64,000 nucleotides of DNA from Pocillopora verrucosa (taxonomy: Eukaryota; Cnidaria; Anthozoa; Scleractinia; Pocilloporidae). The notes beneath the pieces were generated by a model that saw only the letters and a program-made list of their open reading frames with translations, was not told where the DNA came from and ran no database searches. A program made the translations under genes and the position numbers. The stretch covers positions 12,542,292-12,606,291 of the forward strand of contig NC_089313.1 of NCBI RefSeq assembly GCF_036669915.1, read 5' to 3'. The stretch's first letter is position 1. The number at the start of each line of letters is the position of its first letter. Positions 1 to 10,628 of this stretch are shown here, in pieces.

Positions 1-2404
1 GAATGGTCCTTAAACTTATCAATAACCATAACATTGACATTCCCTCCTTCATCAACCAAATTTAGAAAATTTTTTTCGCCTATGCAGAGTGAAGCTGTAA
101 AGGTAAACCTTGTAATAGCGTTATTTCTTGATTAAAATAAATTTTTTTAGGGATCAAGATGTAGAAACACGGCTTAACCCTTTAGTTCCCTGAAGTGATC
201 AACATGTAAATTTTCTCTATAATATCCATACATAATCTAGCAAAAAGGTAACGAGAATACTCAAACTTATCAAGTAGAAGCTGTCATCCTAATCTGACGC
301 CAGATTCTTGTAATTAATTCACAAGGAAATATGTAGCAGCTGGAGTGGCGAATTAACATTATCAATCAGATTTTAGGAGTTTTAAGGGTTAAGATTAGAC
401 CATTTGATAGTGGAACAATGGTTTGAAAGGTTGTGTGATATGTCAACTTAAAGCTATGAACTCTGACACTTCCTCACTCTGAATCTTAGAATATGTATCA
501 GCATACTACTTAAACTTAAACTCATTATTTATTAAGGGTTTTAAACTTGGGGGAATGGGTTGCATGAGTTGTAACAGTTGTCTATATTTTCATATCCGCA
601 TCATCCTCTCTTTGAATGCTCATTTAGATTCATTCATGTCTCCAATGGGAAGAATAATAGTTCTTAGGGTTAGATTAACCTATGAAAAAATGTCACCCAT
701 GCAGACCACTCACGTACTACTTTAATATTTTGATAGCATAATGACCCTTCAAGGGAACGCATGGCTGCAGAATAATCTCAAAATTTTCTATACTGCAATC
801 ATACAAAGGAGCCATACTTCCCTTACATTTTCTCTGCACCAGCTCACACACTATATGGTTTATCAGGGCCATTAATGAATGATGTCTTTTCTACTTATTT
901 ATGCCGTCTGTGCATTTACATCATAAAGTTTGATTAACAATTTGAAGCAAAATATTTGTATTCATAGTATGATGGTTTTCAAAACCTTGGTTTCTTTCTC
1001 TATTTTGACATTAAAACCTTTGGAGAACAAGTTTAGTACCAATTCTCTTGTCAGTTATAAGTTAGTTATGAATCCTTTAAGGGAGAAGGGAGCGAATCCA
1101 AGCAAAATATTTGTATTCATAGTATGATGGCTTTCAAAACCTTGGTTTCTTTCTCTATTTTGACATTAAAACCTTTGGAGAAAAAGTTTAGTACCAATTC
1201 TCTTGTCAGTTATAAGTTAGTTATGAATCCTTTGAGGGAGAAGGGAGCGAATCCAACTGGTGTTTTTTTTGGACCTACCCAGATTAGGAGTGTCACAATT
1301 TAGGTACTCTATAATGCATGTAAAACAATAGTGGATGATTGATTTTTCCTTTCTTGTATTGTATGGATGACTTAGTTATGTGATGCTTTGCTGTGACAAT
1401 ATTTTGCTTCACTGAGGAAGGAGGATATGTGTCCTACACAATGTCTTGAAACAGTCTGAACCACCAACACTTGAGTTTAATGAAAATTTCCAGTTGTACA
1501 AAACATGATATTTCTTCATGAATGTTCCTCAGGAAGGTTTTTATATTCACAGCAGCTACTGCAGAGGAAAGCATGCATTGGGGTAACCAAAGCGTGTTTG
1601 TCTAAGTGTATTGTAATTAGGAATAGTTTCAGTTTACTCCAATTGACTGATTGAAGAATTGGGGTAGAATATAAAATCATCTGAGTGTTAGTTAGGAACC
1701 AAATACAGTATAATTAGATTTAAAAAGGCTCTGACCCTGATTTGCGAGCAAAAGACAGAAAGGAGAGTCATTAAGTTTTCATGGAAGGTGACGCATGCTT
1801 ATGCCATGTGATATTCCTTGAAGTGATTCCAAGAAAACAATGTTCTCAAAGTAATAACCACTGATTTACTGATTACCAATATTCTTTTAAGGTTGTTAAT
1901 GAAAATTTATAGACCCACTTCAAACTTTTGTCATTAGGAAGCTCAGTTATAGGATTTAACCGTAAGTGGGATGAAAGAAAAAGTTACTCACACAAATAAT
2001 TTCACTCTGAAAGATCTTACTTAGTTTCACTGTTTTATTTAGGTGGGAGGTCACTTGCTCGTCTACCTTCAGAGACTTTTCTTGTCACGCACATGGCCTC
2101 ACCCCCCCCCCCCTTAGTTTAACAATGGACATTGTTTCTTACATTGTTAAAGAGATATTTTCCCTTCTGTGGCACTGTGGTTGAGTTTACATTTTTCTTT
2201 AAGGGAGACTGATATCAAAGATTCATATAGATCAAATGGTGTTCCAGATAAGATGAGAGATTTATTCACAATTCTCAGCTCATTATACATGTATACAAGC
2301 TTACATAGTGCTATCATTAACTGAACTGGTTCCTGATCAAAAACAAAATGCCAAACAAATTTATTTAAGTCCGAGGTCTGAATATAAGGCACAAATACCT
2401 CACT
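1..2404. other. Intergenic DNA, no gene seen
   Basis: No open frame here has recognisable protein similarity or credible splice structure. The only clear structure is the 155-bp tandem duplication at 946-1255 and a 12-base C run at 2102-2113. The last part probably belongs to the 3' flank of the TRIM-NHL gene on the minus strand. Confidence 0.5.
946..1255. repeat. Tandem duplication, two 155-bp units
   Basis: The block beginning AGCAAAATATTTGTATTC at 946 is repeated, nearly base for base, from 1101. The two copies abut without spacer and differ by only a few substitutions (for example GATGGTTTTC against GATGGCTTTC). A short open frame crossing the first copy is a by-product of the repeat, not a gene. 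Confidence 0.9.
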
Positions 2405-2410
2405 TTTATT
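2405..2410 (-). terminator. Candidate poly(A) signal of the TRIM-NHL gene
   Basis: AATAAA on the minus strand, about 135 nt downstream of the TRIM-NHL stop codon. Position and exact hexamer fit a polyadenylation signal; no transcript evidence is available from sequence alone. Confidence 0.45.
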
Positions 2411-2544
2411 GTGCATGATTTTGGTGCTTGTTGAGCTGAGCTAAGCAGAAAATTGATTGCATATTTACTGCTCACATTATCCACAGCCGGACCTTACAAT
2501 GCTGCACGCAAAATGAACATATCAGCAGTGATATGAAATAGATA

Positions 2545-4776
2545 TCATACTGATTCGAATATCTGAATACGATGGTTACAGAAGTCTGTGACAACTATCT
2601 TTCCATCACTTAAGACTGCTAAGGAGACTGGTAAATTAAATTGCCCTGGGCCAGTGCCCTCTGTTCCAAATTTGGACACAAAATTTCCATCTAAATCAAA
2701 TACCTGAATTCTGTGATTCATAGAATCGCAGACCATCAGGTTTCTTGCCTTATTCACTGCTAAGCAATGGGGTTTATTGAAATTACCATCACCATCTCCC
2801 TTTTTCCCAAATTTATATAGATAAGTGCCATCACTGTCAAACACATTGACGCAATGTTTGTCACGGTCTGACACATAATATTTGCCATCATACCTGACAC
2901 AATGAAAAGGATAGATAAAAGAACCCCTCTCACCAATTTTACGCAGGAAATGGCCATTGTTAGAAAATATCTTAACTAGTTTGTTTGTGTTATCAGTGAC
3001 GATGATATTGTCATCATCTGAAGATAAACCAAGCGGATTTTTAAGCTGGCGTAAGAGATTTCCTTTCTCACCAAACTGGCTCAGGTACTCACCCTGCTCA
3101 CTGAACAACTGAACACGATGGTTACCATTGTCTGCAACTACAATGTTTCTGTTCTTATCAAATATTATGCCTGTGGGATATTCAAATTCTCCCTGTTTGG
3201 CACCCTTAGCGCCAAAAGATCTTAAGTGTGTGCCATCGCTGGTGAATATCTGAACCCGCTCGGCCCCATGGCGTCCATGATCGGTGATTGCTATCTCATC
3301 GCGTTCGTTAACTGCTACACCCCACGGGAAGTTAATCATTCCGTCAGAAGAACCTTCTTCTCCGAAAGATAAAACTGGTTCAAAATGGCCGGGATTTAAG
3401 TGAGCAGCGAATAGACGGTGAGGAAGAGGTTCTCTATTTACAGCTGCCAACCCTTCACTGGTCTTTGCAACAAAATCGCTGATTTTAAAGCGAACGTCGT
3501 TGGGATCTTGAGCCACGGGAACCTTCGTCGCACCATCATTACCTTGGCAAGTGCCAGAATCATCTTGCTCTTTATCGCGTTGCTGTTGGGATTGCTCGTA
3601 CTCGACGTGACTTGTTCTGAGTGCATTTGGAGTTTCAACAGAGCCGGAGACTGATGCTGTTTGTTTACTTTCAAGGGAACCGATTTCTTCATCGTTCACA
3701 TTGTTGAATAGGTTTTGATTTCCTTTGAAATTTATCTCGCAAAATCGTACATTGCCAGGAGCAACGGAGTTGTCATGACGAAATTCTCTTTGCAGCAATT
3801 TCTCAAAAACACTGTATTGTTGTAATATGTCTGCGTTTGGGTTTCGTTTCAAAAGATTTTCAGTTTTGATAAGTGCTAAACGTTTTGTGTTCACTTGGCT
3901 TTCAATCTCGTTTTTATCATGCTCAAGCCTTTGAGTTGACAATGCCGCTTCCTTTTCTAAGTCGGCAATGATTTTCTGTTTCTTCTTTTCAAGGACAGCG
4001 ATTGTGTCATCGACAAACTGCTCCACTCTTCTCTTTAATTTATGGAAATGAATGTCAATCCTATCACAATCCTCTTCAATTTTTGCTATGTCAGTCATAT
4101 TATTCTCTATGCTTTCCCTGTAGGATTCAATTTCAGACATGACATTCGACTTTAGTTCGTTTGCAGTCTCCTCCAAATGTACTTTGGGATGGCCGTCATG
4201 TAGTGCTACTATGCAAGTTTGGCAAATGGCAACTTCGCATTTCTTGCAAAAGAACTTTAACTCTTCTGCTTTGTGGTCCTTTATTTGGCAAAAGGCAGGT
4301 CTCTTTAGAACATTCTCAAAATCATGTTCTTGAAAGTCGTGAAGAGCCATTACGCGATGTTCTTTGTTAGCCCGAATAATGTTATGCCCGGTGATACACG
4401 CGTTACACCAGAATGCGCAGCATTGAAAACAGTACAAACTTTGGGTGCTTGTTTTGTCGCAGTTTCCACATTTCACTCCTCTGCTATCGTGTTCTTTAAT
4501 GGCCACGACATCTAGCAGGTTTACAAGGCGGAAGTTAGTGGGCAGCTCTTTAAGATCTCCACTGCTAGGAACACTAATTTCTGTTTTGCACTCAGGATCG
4601 GGACATGTAAAGGTATCAGGGCGGCCACTTGATCGCAGAACCTGCTCTAAGCAATTCAGGCAAAAACTGTGTAAACATGGCAGCATTTTAGGTTCAGTAT
4701 TAAGAGCCTGGCACTTTGAACAAGAAACTTCCTTGCAAAGATTCTGAAGGTTGTGTGTTAAAAGTTCAGTTTCCAT
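2545..4776 (-). CDS. TRIM-NHL protein (RING, two B-boxes, coiled coil, six NHL repeats)
   Basis: Single-exon gene for 743 residues. A C3HC4 RING begins at C19-x2-C22 with the CLHSFC core. Two B-box-like zinc modules follow (about 98-150 and 160-200; second with CKKCEVAICQTC). A charged coiled coil spans about 205-330, then a Ser/Glu/Gln-rich linker, and six NHL blades fill about 470-743 (repeated motifs such as NHRVQLF, NHRIQVF, NHRIQIF). RINGs of this kind are usually E3 ubiquitin ligases, and NHL propellers bind RNA or protein; both roles are inferred here. No filamin (IG-FLN) domain is visible between coiled coil and propeller, unlike TRIM2/3/71, so direct orthology to those is not supported. 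The start is the first Met ahead of the RING. The frame is unbroken. A decayed relative lies at 9.6-9.8 kb. Confidence 0.92.
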   Translation of the reverse strand: METELLTHNLQNLCKEVSCSKCQALNTEPKMLPCLHSFCLNCLEQVLRSSGRPDTFTCPDPECKTEISVPSSGDLKELPTNFRLVNLLDVVAIKEHDSRGVKCGNCDKTSTQSLYCFQCCAFWCNACITGHNIIRANKEHRVMALHDFQEHDFENVLKRPAFCQIKDHKAEELKFFCKKCEVAICQTCIVALHDGHPKVHLEETANELKSNVMSEIESYRESIENNMTDIAKIEEDCDRIDIHFHKLKRRVEQFVDDTIAVLEKKKQKIIADLEKEAALSTQRLEHDKNEIESQVNTKRLALIKTENLLKRNPNADILQQYSVFEKLLQREFRHDNSVAPGNVRFCEINFKGNQNLFNNVNDEEIGSLESKQTASVSGSVETPNALRTSHVEYEQSQQQRDKEQDDSGTCQGNDGATKVPVAQDPNDVRFKISDFVAKTSEGLAAVNREPLPHRLFAAHLNPGHFEPVLSFGEEGSSDGMINFPWGVAVNERDEIAITDHGRHGAERVQIFTSDGTHLRSFGAKGAKQGEFEYPTGIIFDKNRNIVVADNGNHRVQLFSEQGEYLSQFGEKGNLLRQLKNPLGLSSDDDNIIVTDNTNKLVKIFSNNGHFLRKIGERGSFIYPFHCVRYDGKYYVSDRDKHCVNVFDSDGTYLYKFGKKGDGDGNFNKPHCLAVNKARNLMVCDSMNHRIQVFDLDGNFVSKFGTEGTGPGQFNLPVSLAVLSDGKIVVTDFCNHRIQIFESV

Positions 4777-7537
4777 GACTGTAGCAGCTAGGCAGTTGGC
4801 AATAGATCAGTTGTCAACTGGCCGCCAAAACATAACTGCAGCAGAGTCTGCATTAATTCTGCTCTTTTATCATGAAATATCTCATGCTTCACTGGATTTC
4901 TCGGAATTCGGAATTTGTCAATCACGACTGCTCTTGATCGTAAGCTACACAACTGTTTGAAAATTTTGTTAAAAGCCATCTTGCGATACTCTAAACTCGT
5001 TAACAAACAATTAAATGAAAAAAAGCATTTTCCGATCCCAGTTCAAATACGGAATTATCAATTGTTTTCTAAAGTTAAAACATGAGATGTTTTACAAGCT
5101 GTCAAAACATGTCTGAAGATTGAAACAGATAGGAAGGTCAGTATAGACATCCGGTCGCTTTCTTGGAATAGCTTTTTTACGCCTGAGTTGTTTGAAACTT
5201 TTGAGCTTCCTTCCTGAGTTTTTACCAGAAGGAAAGAAGGGATTTAGTCCTTCATCGCTTTCTTCAAATCATAAAAGCTAATAAACTAGTTCCATATTCG
5301 AATTCCTTTATCCCAGCTCCAATTCACAGTGTCGTCTTGAATGATTAGATACATAAAGACCTTATTCGTAGTCAGCTGTGGAATTCATTGTTTTAATCTA
5401 ATTATTAACGCTGAGAGAGAGAGGGTCAGTACAGGACTAGAAGCAAACCACCCACGCAAATAATGATAGAACAAATTAAAACCAGTTCTTTAATTTTATA
5501 ACCGAGCCACACTTCTTTGTCTGCTTTGCTTTTCCCGCCTTATAAGAAATGAGCAGAAAAAAAGCAGTTAGACAATAACGAACCAGGAGGCCATGGGCTT
5601 CTGAAATCACTTATTAGACGTTTTCGGGTGTAGTATCGCTGAGTATTTTTACGAGTTGCGCCGTATTTTGAAGAGCCCGAAGGTCGAGTCAAAACATAAT
5701 TGCAGTCGGCTTCACACCAGAACCCTTGCGAACTGAATTCCCAGTTTTCTGGGAATTCCTAAGAATTCCTAGTAATTCTCAAAAATTCCCAATTATGCAA
5801 ATGACCTTGCAAACTGAATTCCCAGTTTTCTGGGAATTCCTAGGAATTCCTAGGAATTCGCAAAATTTCCCAACTATGCAAATTAGCTCTGATTTAAAAA
5901 GCTTGGAATTACTGGGAATTTCTGAACCCTTGCGAACTGAATTCCCAGTTTTCTGGGAATTCCTAAGAATTTCTAGGAATTCTCAAAAATTCCCAATTAT
6001 GCAAATGACCCTTGCAAACTGAATTCCCAGTTTCCTAGGAATTCCTAGGATTTCTCAAAAATTCCCAACTATGCAAATTAACTCTGATTTAAAAAGCTTG
6101 GAATGACTGGGAATTTCTGGGAAAGGAAGACTCCAGTTTTGTGAGGACTTGGAATCCCTAGGAATTCCTAGGAATTCTCAGCTTTACAAACTACCTATAA
6201 TATAAGAAGTGTGGAACTCTTGGGAATTTCTGGGAATTGAATTTGAGGCAATTTTAATACCCTGAGGTCCACATAAATTCTAAGAAATTCTCAATACCTT
6301 GAATGTGAAGGTTTTAAGAAAAGGAGTAATTTCAGAGGCTTAAAACTTTGGCTCAATAAAAGGTATGCTATACAAAACTTACCAAGAGATATACATACAT
6401 GTATATGTTTATAACTAAAAGATCATGAAATTTATTATTCAAACTAAGTTTTAGTAAATCTTTACATTAATATGGATTTTCTCATGAACCAGCTGTCAGT
6501 TATGTTAAATGGAAATTGCCAATTAATCCAATGTACTCATATCACAGATTTGATTTCTAACCTCAAAGGACTCTTGGATTCCATGATCAAAAAATATGTT
6601 TATTGTGATGCAAATTAATGTCTCATGTTCACTGATGTGCTAAAATCATCAAACATTCATTGGCTGTTCCATGATACACAACTTCCACAATAATTAACAA
6701 TAATTACATTGTTATCTACACTTAAAGAACTTTGTTAGTTATGAATACAAGTTACTTCCCTAACCTACATTACTGGTTACCTTTGTTAGAAAACCTTGGA
6801 ACAGTCAAGCTCAGTTGCCTCAAACACTGTCAGAGACTTTTTGTTGACAATATTTTTAGTAGAAATTTCATGCCTTAGACAAACAAATTCAACACCTAAT
6901 TAATCTTTCTTTTTTCATGACTGTTGTTGCTGTTTTTTTTTTCAGTTTTTTGCTCTGTTTTCGTGACTAATTGCTGTAATTTGTTTTGCTGTTTTTATTC
7001 TTACAAAACATTTTTGTAAGAGTTCCAATACTTGTGGATCATCCACACACTTTGCAAACATTTGGCATGCAGACAAGACAGAGGTAGTCAATGTTCCCTT
7101 TGAGAAAAAACACCTTTTAAATGACGTCTTCAATTTACTTTATTTGAAACTCTGATCTGAAAATATTTGTCAACAAGACTTGTTTGTAGTGAGAAGTACC
7201 AACCAAGTTTCCTTTCATAACTTAATTTCTTAAATGTCCCTATCGCTGGATCTCCCAAAAAATATTACATCTTTTATTTTTGGTGCAAAATACAAGTCCT
7301 TCTTTACATAAAAATTGCAAGTCACACTTCAATAATAACAGCTCTAAAGTTTACTTGTTGTTCTTCTCTGTCTGTCAGCTATCAACAAAATTGTTTTATA
7401 CTTCGGACAGTGCATAACTATTTGTGGACCAGAGTTCCAACGCACCTCTGTAATCGCATATAGTTACTTCTGTCTCTTGTAAAAATGTTTCTCCTTTGTA
7501 AGACGCACCCTACTCTGTTGTCGACTGAGGAATCGAG
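4777..7537. other. Intergenic DNA with palindromic repeat array
   Basis: No gene recognised. 4.8-5.7 kb is the 5' flank of the TRIM-NHL gene and shows no obvious TATA box. The EcoRI-site-rich array at 5.7-6.3 kb is listed separately. 6.3-7.5 kb is AT-rich and featureless by eye. Confidence 0.5.
5726..6260. repeat. GGAATTCC-rich degenerate tandem array
   Basis: Repeated blocks built from CTGAATTCCCAGTTTTC, TGGGAATTCCTAGGAATTC and CCAATTATGCAAAT. At least three near-identical blocks start near 5727, 5810 and 5929, with more degenerate copies to about 6260. The core GGAATTCC and TAGGAATTCCTA are palindromic and give a very high local density of EcoRI sites. A similar array lies at 9.3-9.57 kb. 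Open frames across it are artefacts of the repeat. Confidence 0.9.
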
Positions 7538-7715
7538 ATGGCGGCGTTGGAACATGTTGCTGAACGCTTTCTACGGTCAAGCTTTGTAGATTTAGGTACT
7601 GGTACACTGGGATCATCTATGTATCTCTTATACTTCCTAATGTGGTATCCTTCTCTTATAAATATGAGGGTAAAAGACGATTTGTAGTCGCATTCAAAAC
7701 TGTGATTGGCTTGTG

Positions 7716-7952
7716 TTATTTCTCACCTTTGCCATGAACACAACTCAAGTGAGTTTCGAGTCTTTGTTTCCTCGACAACTTTCGGTCACAAATCGTGCAT
7801 TTGTAATACGATCGATTCTTGTCGATTATTTCTACATAGAGTGAGCTCACATCATTATTTATATCACCAAGGTATCCATCGTCTAGAAGCAGAGAACCGG
7901 TCGGAGAAGTCAAAATAAAGTTGTGCGCTTTTCTTAACACTACAATCGGCAA
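7716..7952 (-). CDS. Candidate C2H2 zinc-finger exon
   Basis: Frame of 78 residues ending in one C2H2 finger: CTICDRKLSRKQRLETHL followed by SCVH, with exact C-x2-C-x12-H-x4-H spacing, then HGKGEK and a stop. A possible splice acceptor (GCTTCTAG followed by ACGATGG) sits at about 7883, so the true coding exon may be 7716-7882. I could not find convincing upstream exons, so this may be the 3' exon of a small finger protein, an isolated fragment or a relic. One finger with good spacing could occur by chance but the match is precise. Confidence 0.35.
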   Translation of the reverse strand: MPIVVLRKAHNFILTSPTGSLLLDDGYLGDINNDVSSLYVEIIDKNRSYYKCTICDRKLSRKQRLETHLSCVHGKGEK

Positions 7953-8096
7953 GCCAGCGGATTCACTTTGCTAGCCAATGACAAGTCCTAAAAGATCCAC
8001 GTGATCATGCCCTTGATCGGAAACAAAGAAGACTCCACTTGGCGCTCATCTTTGAATTTTTTCTCAACTGTTTTGCTTAATATAACATTTCTAAAG

Positions 8097-8859
8097 ATAG
8101 CTTTTATTGTGGTTCAATGGGAAAACGAGAACAGCGTGAGTGTTGTAAAAGAAAAGAAAGTCGTTGGCACCGTGGAGTTAAAAGAAGGGACAACAGTTGA
8201 CATATTGACTGGTACAAACAAGGGTCGAGTGGCCATCTGTAAAGCTACGATTTTGAAAGTTTGTGGTGAGTACAAATTGCGATATTCGTTACGTGATCAA
8301 AATCTTATAAAATAATAGATGTAGCGGGTTGAATTAAGCTTACATAACGCTCAGCGCAACTGAAACTAGAAAAATTCTGAGAATCGAATCGGTCACTTGC
8401 ATGCCGCAGTTTCTTAAGCTTATGCTTTACAATGAAATAAACCTATCAGTAAGGTTTCAAGATTCCTCTAGTCACGTTTGGGAACATTCACGATTCATAA
8501 TAGGAACTGTTATTAAACAAACCTTATTACATAAAGAAGCCCTCCTTGGTAAAAACAAAATAATGTATTCGGCCCTTTTTTAGTAAAATCTATGAGAGAG
8601 ATGTACTAACTCCAATATAAAAGTCACTCAATATAACAGAGATTTCTCAATTTGAGAATTCAATGAATGCCCTTTTCCTCATAGCCATCTTAAAGGCCTG
8701 GTCTGAGCTTTAAATATATATATATATTTAAATATATTAATTTTTTTTTCAAATTCAGATGTCACGGAACCCAGATACAATATGGTCAAGCTTCTTGTAG
8801 ACAACCTCATTCGAGGCCAACTCATTGTGAGCCCAGGAAAAAATACAAACAGCAGCTAA
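8097..8859 (+). CDS. Candidate two-exon fragment with a W-E-x-SVSVV module
   Basis: Exon 8097-8265 (acceptor CTAAAG before ATAGC; donor GTGAGT) reads IAFIVVQWENENSVSVV and later GRVAICKATILKVC. Exon 8759-8859 (acceptor AAATTCAG) continues in frame as DVTEPRYNMVKLLVDN to a TAA stop. Splice phases match. The pattern resembles the small module of about 60 residues often found N-terminal in BEN-domain and other nuclear proteins (V-x-W/F-E-x-x-x-SVV ... ATILK); this is recalled similarity, not a search. No initiator exon is certain: an ATG at 7538 (ATGGCGGCG, CpG-rich context, possible donor after VDL) is a candidate. The product seems truncated compared with BEND proteins. Confidence 0.35.
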
Positions 8860-9299
8860 GTTTGCAGTTTAGGATAACTTCATTCTAATTTATTGTTACA
8901 GTTACAACAAGATTTTAATCAAAAAATCAATTTTATTTGTCTGTAATTAACCCCTTCACTCCTAAGAGTGCTTGGTTTTCAAATATAATTTAAGATATTG
9001 TATTTTATGGAAAAGAATCAACAGATTTTATTCACAATTTGTGTCAAACCAAATTTAATGATTGATTAGGACTATTTTATATCAATAGCTGTAATTGAGG
9101 ATTAATCCGTATGAAGTTTTCAAGAAAAGAAAAATCAAATTCCGTCCTAATATTACCACAGATTGATGTTAATAATGATTGAAAAGGTCTTTTACATGTA
9201 AACCTTAATGAAGCTTCTAAATAAATTTCATTGAATACTTGAATTTTAGCTGGGTTTTTTAAATTTAAAGTATTTATTTTATATCATTAGCCTCAAATT
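8860..9299. repeat. AT-rich intergenic DNA with a family-B-like repeat start
   Basis: From about 8948 the sequence TTAACCCCTTCACTCCTAAG resembles the terminal motif of dispersed repeat family B (see 39.9 and 28.5 kb). The remainder to 9.3 kb is AT-rich without a recognisable gene. Confidence 0.35.
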
Positions 9300-9575
9300 T
9301 TTGCTGAAAATTCCCAGTAATTCTTTAACATTCCTAAAAATTCCCAGAAATTCCTAGGAATTTTTTAGATTTACAGCTTTTCAGGGAAAGTCATTGGTTC
9401 TCTGAGTTAGAATTCCTAGGAATTCCAAGTCCTGTTGGCTATAAACTTGGAATTTCTAGGAATTTCTAGGAATTTCTAGGTTTTTTAAAACCAGAGTTGT
9501 TATGGTTGGGAATTCCTAGGAATTCCCGGTCCGAATTAACCGTGAAAATTCACACCTTTATTCCTAGGAATTCCA
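9300..9575. repeat. Second GGAATTCC-rich array
   Basis: Degenerate copies of AATTCCTAGGAATTCC and TTGGAATTTCTAGGAATTTC, the same vocabulary as the array at 5.73-6.26 kb. It directly abuts the TRIM fragment at 9.58 kb, whose homology stops where the array begins. Confidence 0.85.
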
Positions 9576-9583
9576 AAAGCCAT

Positions 9584-9803
9584 TTCGCAAGGGAATGCAT
9601 GCCATTGGAAACAATTAAGAGACTGTAAAATTTTCTTATCCGCATTTCACTCTAAAAGTGTTACACTCTGTGATGGCTAACATCTCAAGGAGACTGTTGA
9701 TGCGGAAGCTAGTTAGGAGATCGTCAAGATTTCCGCTCTCGGGGACTTGAACTTCTCTTCGGCATTTAGGACACAGTAGGGCATCATGGCGGCCTCTAGT
9801 GGT
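9584..9803 (-). pseudogene. TRIM RING/B-box fragment, frameshifted
   Basis: Minus-strand translation LLCPKCRREVQVPESGNLDD then TSFRINSLLEMLA aligns with the end of the RING and the linker of the intact TRIM gene at 2.5-4.8 kb. After VKCG the frame hits a stop, but one frame over it continues as DKKILQSLNCFQWHAFPC, matching the B-box segment of the intact gene (DKTSTQSLYCFQCCAFWC). The fragment has no start, no coiled coil and no NHL repeats, and its 3' side ends at the GGAATTCC array. It is a decayed duplicate of a TRIM gene. Confidence 0.75.
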
Positions 9804-9950
9804 AGTTACTAAAACAAGGAATGACTTAAAACGACCCAAAATGACCTAAAATGACCTTGAGCGATTTCTAAAATGACCCAAAATGACCTTGAGTGATTTC
9901 TAAAATGACCTAAAAGAACCTAATATGTTCTTGAGTGATGTGAACTATGC
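9804..9950. repeat. Short tandem repeat AAAATGACC
   Basis: Runs of AAAATGACCTA and AAAATGACCTTGAGTGATTTC repeat several times with small changes. A simple degenerate satellite with no coding content. Confidence 0.8.
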
Positions 9951-9970
9951 GGCGTCGACAAAATCTGGAT

Positions 9971-9999
9971 CGGACCGGACCGGACCGGACCGGACCGGA
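9971..9999. repeat. CGGAC microsatellite
   Basis: Five perfect copies of CGGAC followed by a CGGAT copy. Unusually GC-rich against the AT-rich surroundings. Confidence 0.95.
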
Positions 10000-10628
10000 T
10001 CCGATTGTTCATTTCGGTTTGCGGACTTTTCGTAGTTTAGCGTTTGGTTTTAGGTTTTCGTCAAAAGTTCAAACAGGTTTTCCAAATTTTTTTCAGTTTG
10101 TCTTCGATCTGAGCGGCAATTAAGCGCCTCCACTGATCTCGAACAGCCGCGGGGGTAGTTTTTGACTTGTTTTGATATAAACAAAAGGCGATAAGGTTTC
10201 TACGATATTAGTGATGGCTGAAGCTTGCCCCAACGAGCGACGACAGACTCTCAAGGGGTAGGGTGAGGGCAGCTACTAAGTGTAGTTACGAAGAGCAGTT
10301 GAGAACCTTACACCTTGACGAGATATTTTCGTTCTACTGAAGCGAAGACACTTGATTCTCTACCCAACCATGTTCAATAGGCACACATTCTCTTTGCAAG
10401 AAGTACGTTGATTTCATTCGAGCAACCCGTTTAAACGTCTTTTTGATATACGATGACTATATTTCTATACTTTCGGTCCTCCAAGATAATATCTCACTGG
10501 CATGCAATAGTTTATTGTCATCTCTTACTCATAACACCCATTTCTTTATCTTTTACTCTTTTGCATTTCCGATACTAATGAACAAAGATTGATTATTTAT
10601 GACACGAGAAAATCTTTAATTATGGCAT

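Noticed and set aside
930..1127. 65-residue frame
   Set aside because: It spans the 155-bp tandem duplication and has no protein similarity.
2147..2416. 89-residue minus-strand frame downstream of TRIM
   Set aside because: No similarity; it overlaps the likely 3' UTR and poly(A) signal of the TRIM gene.
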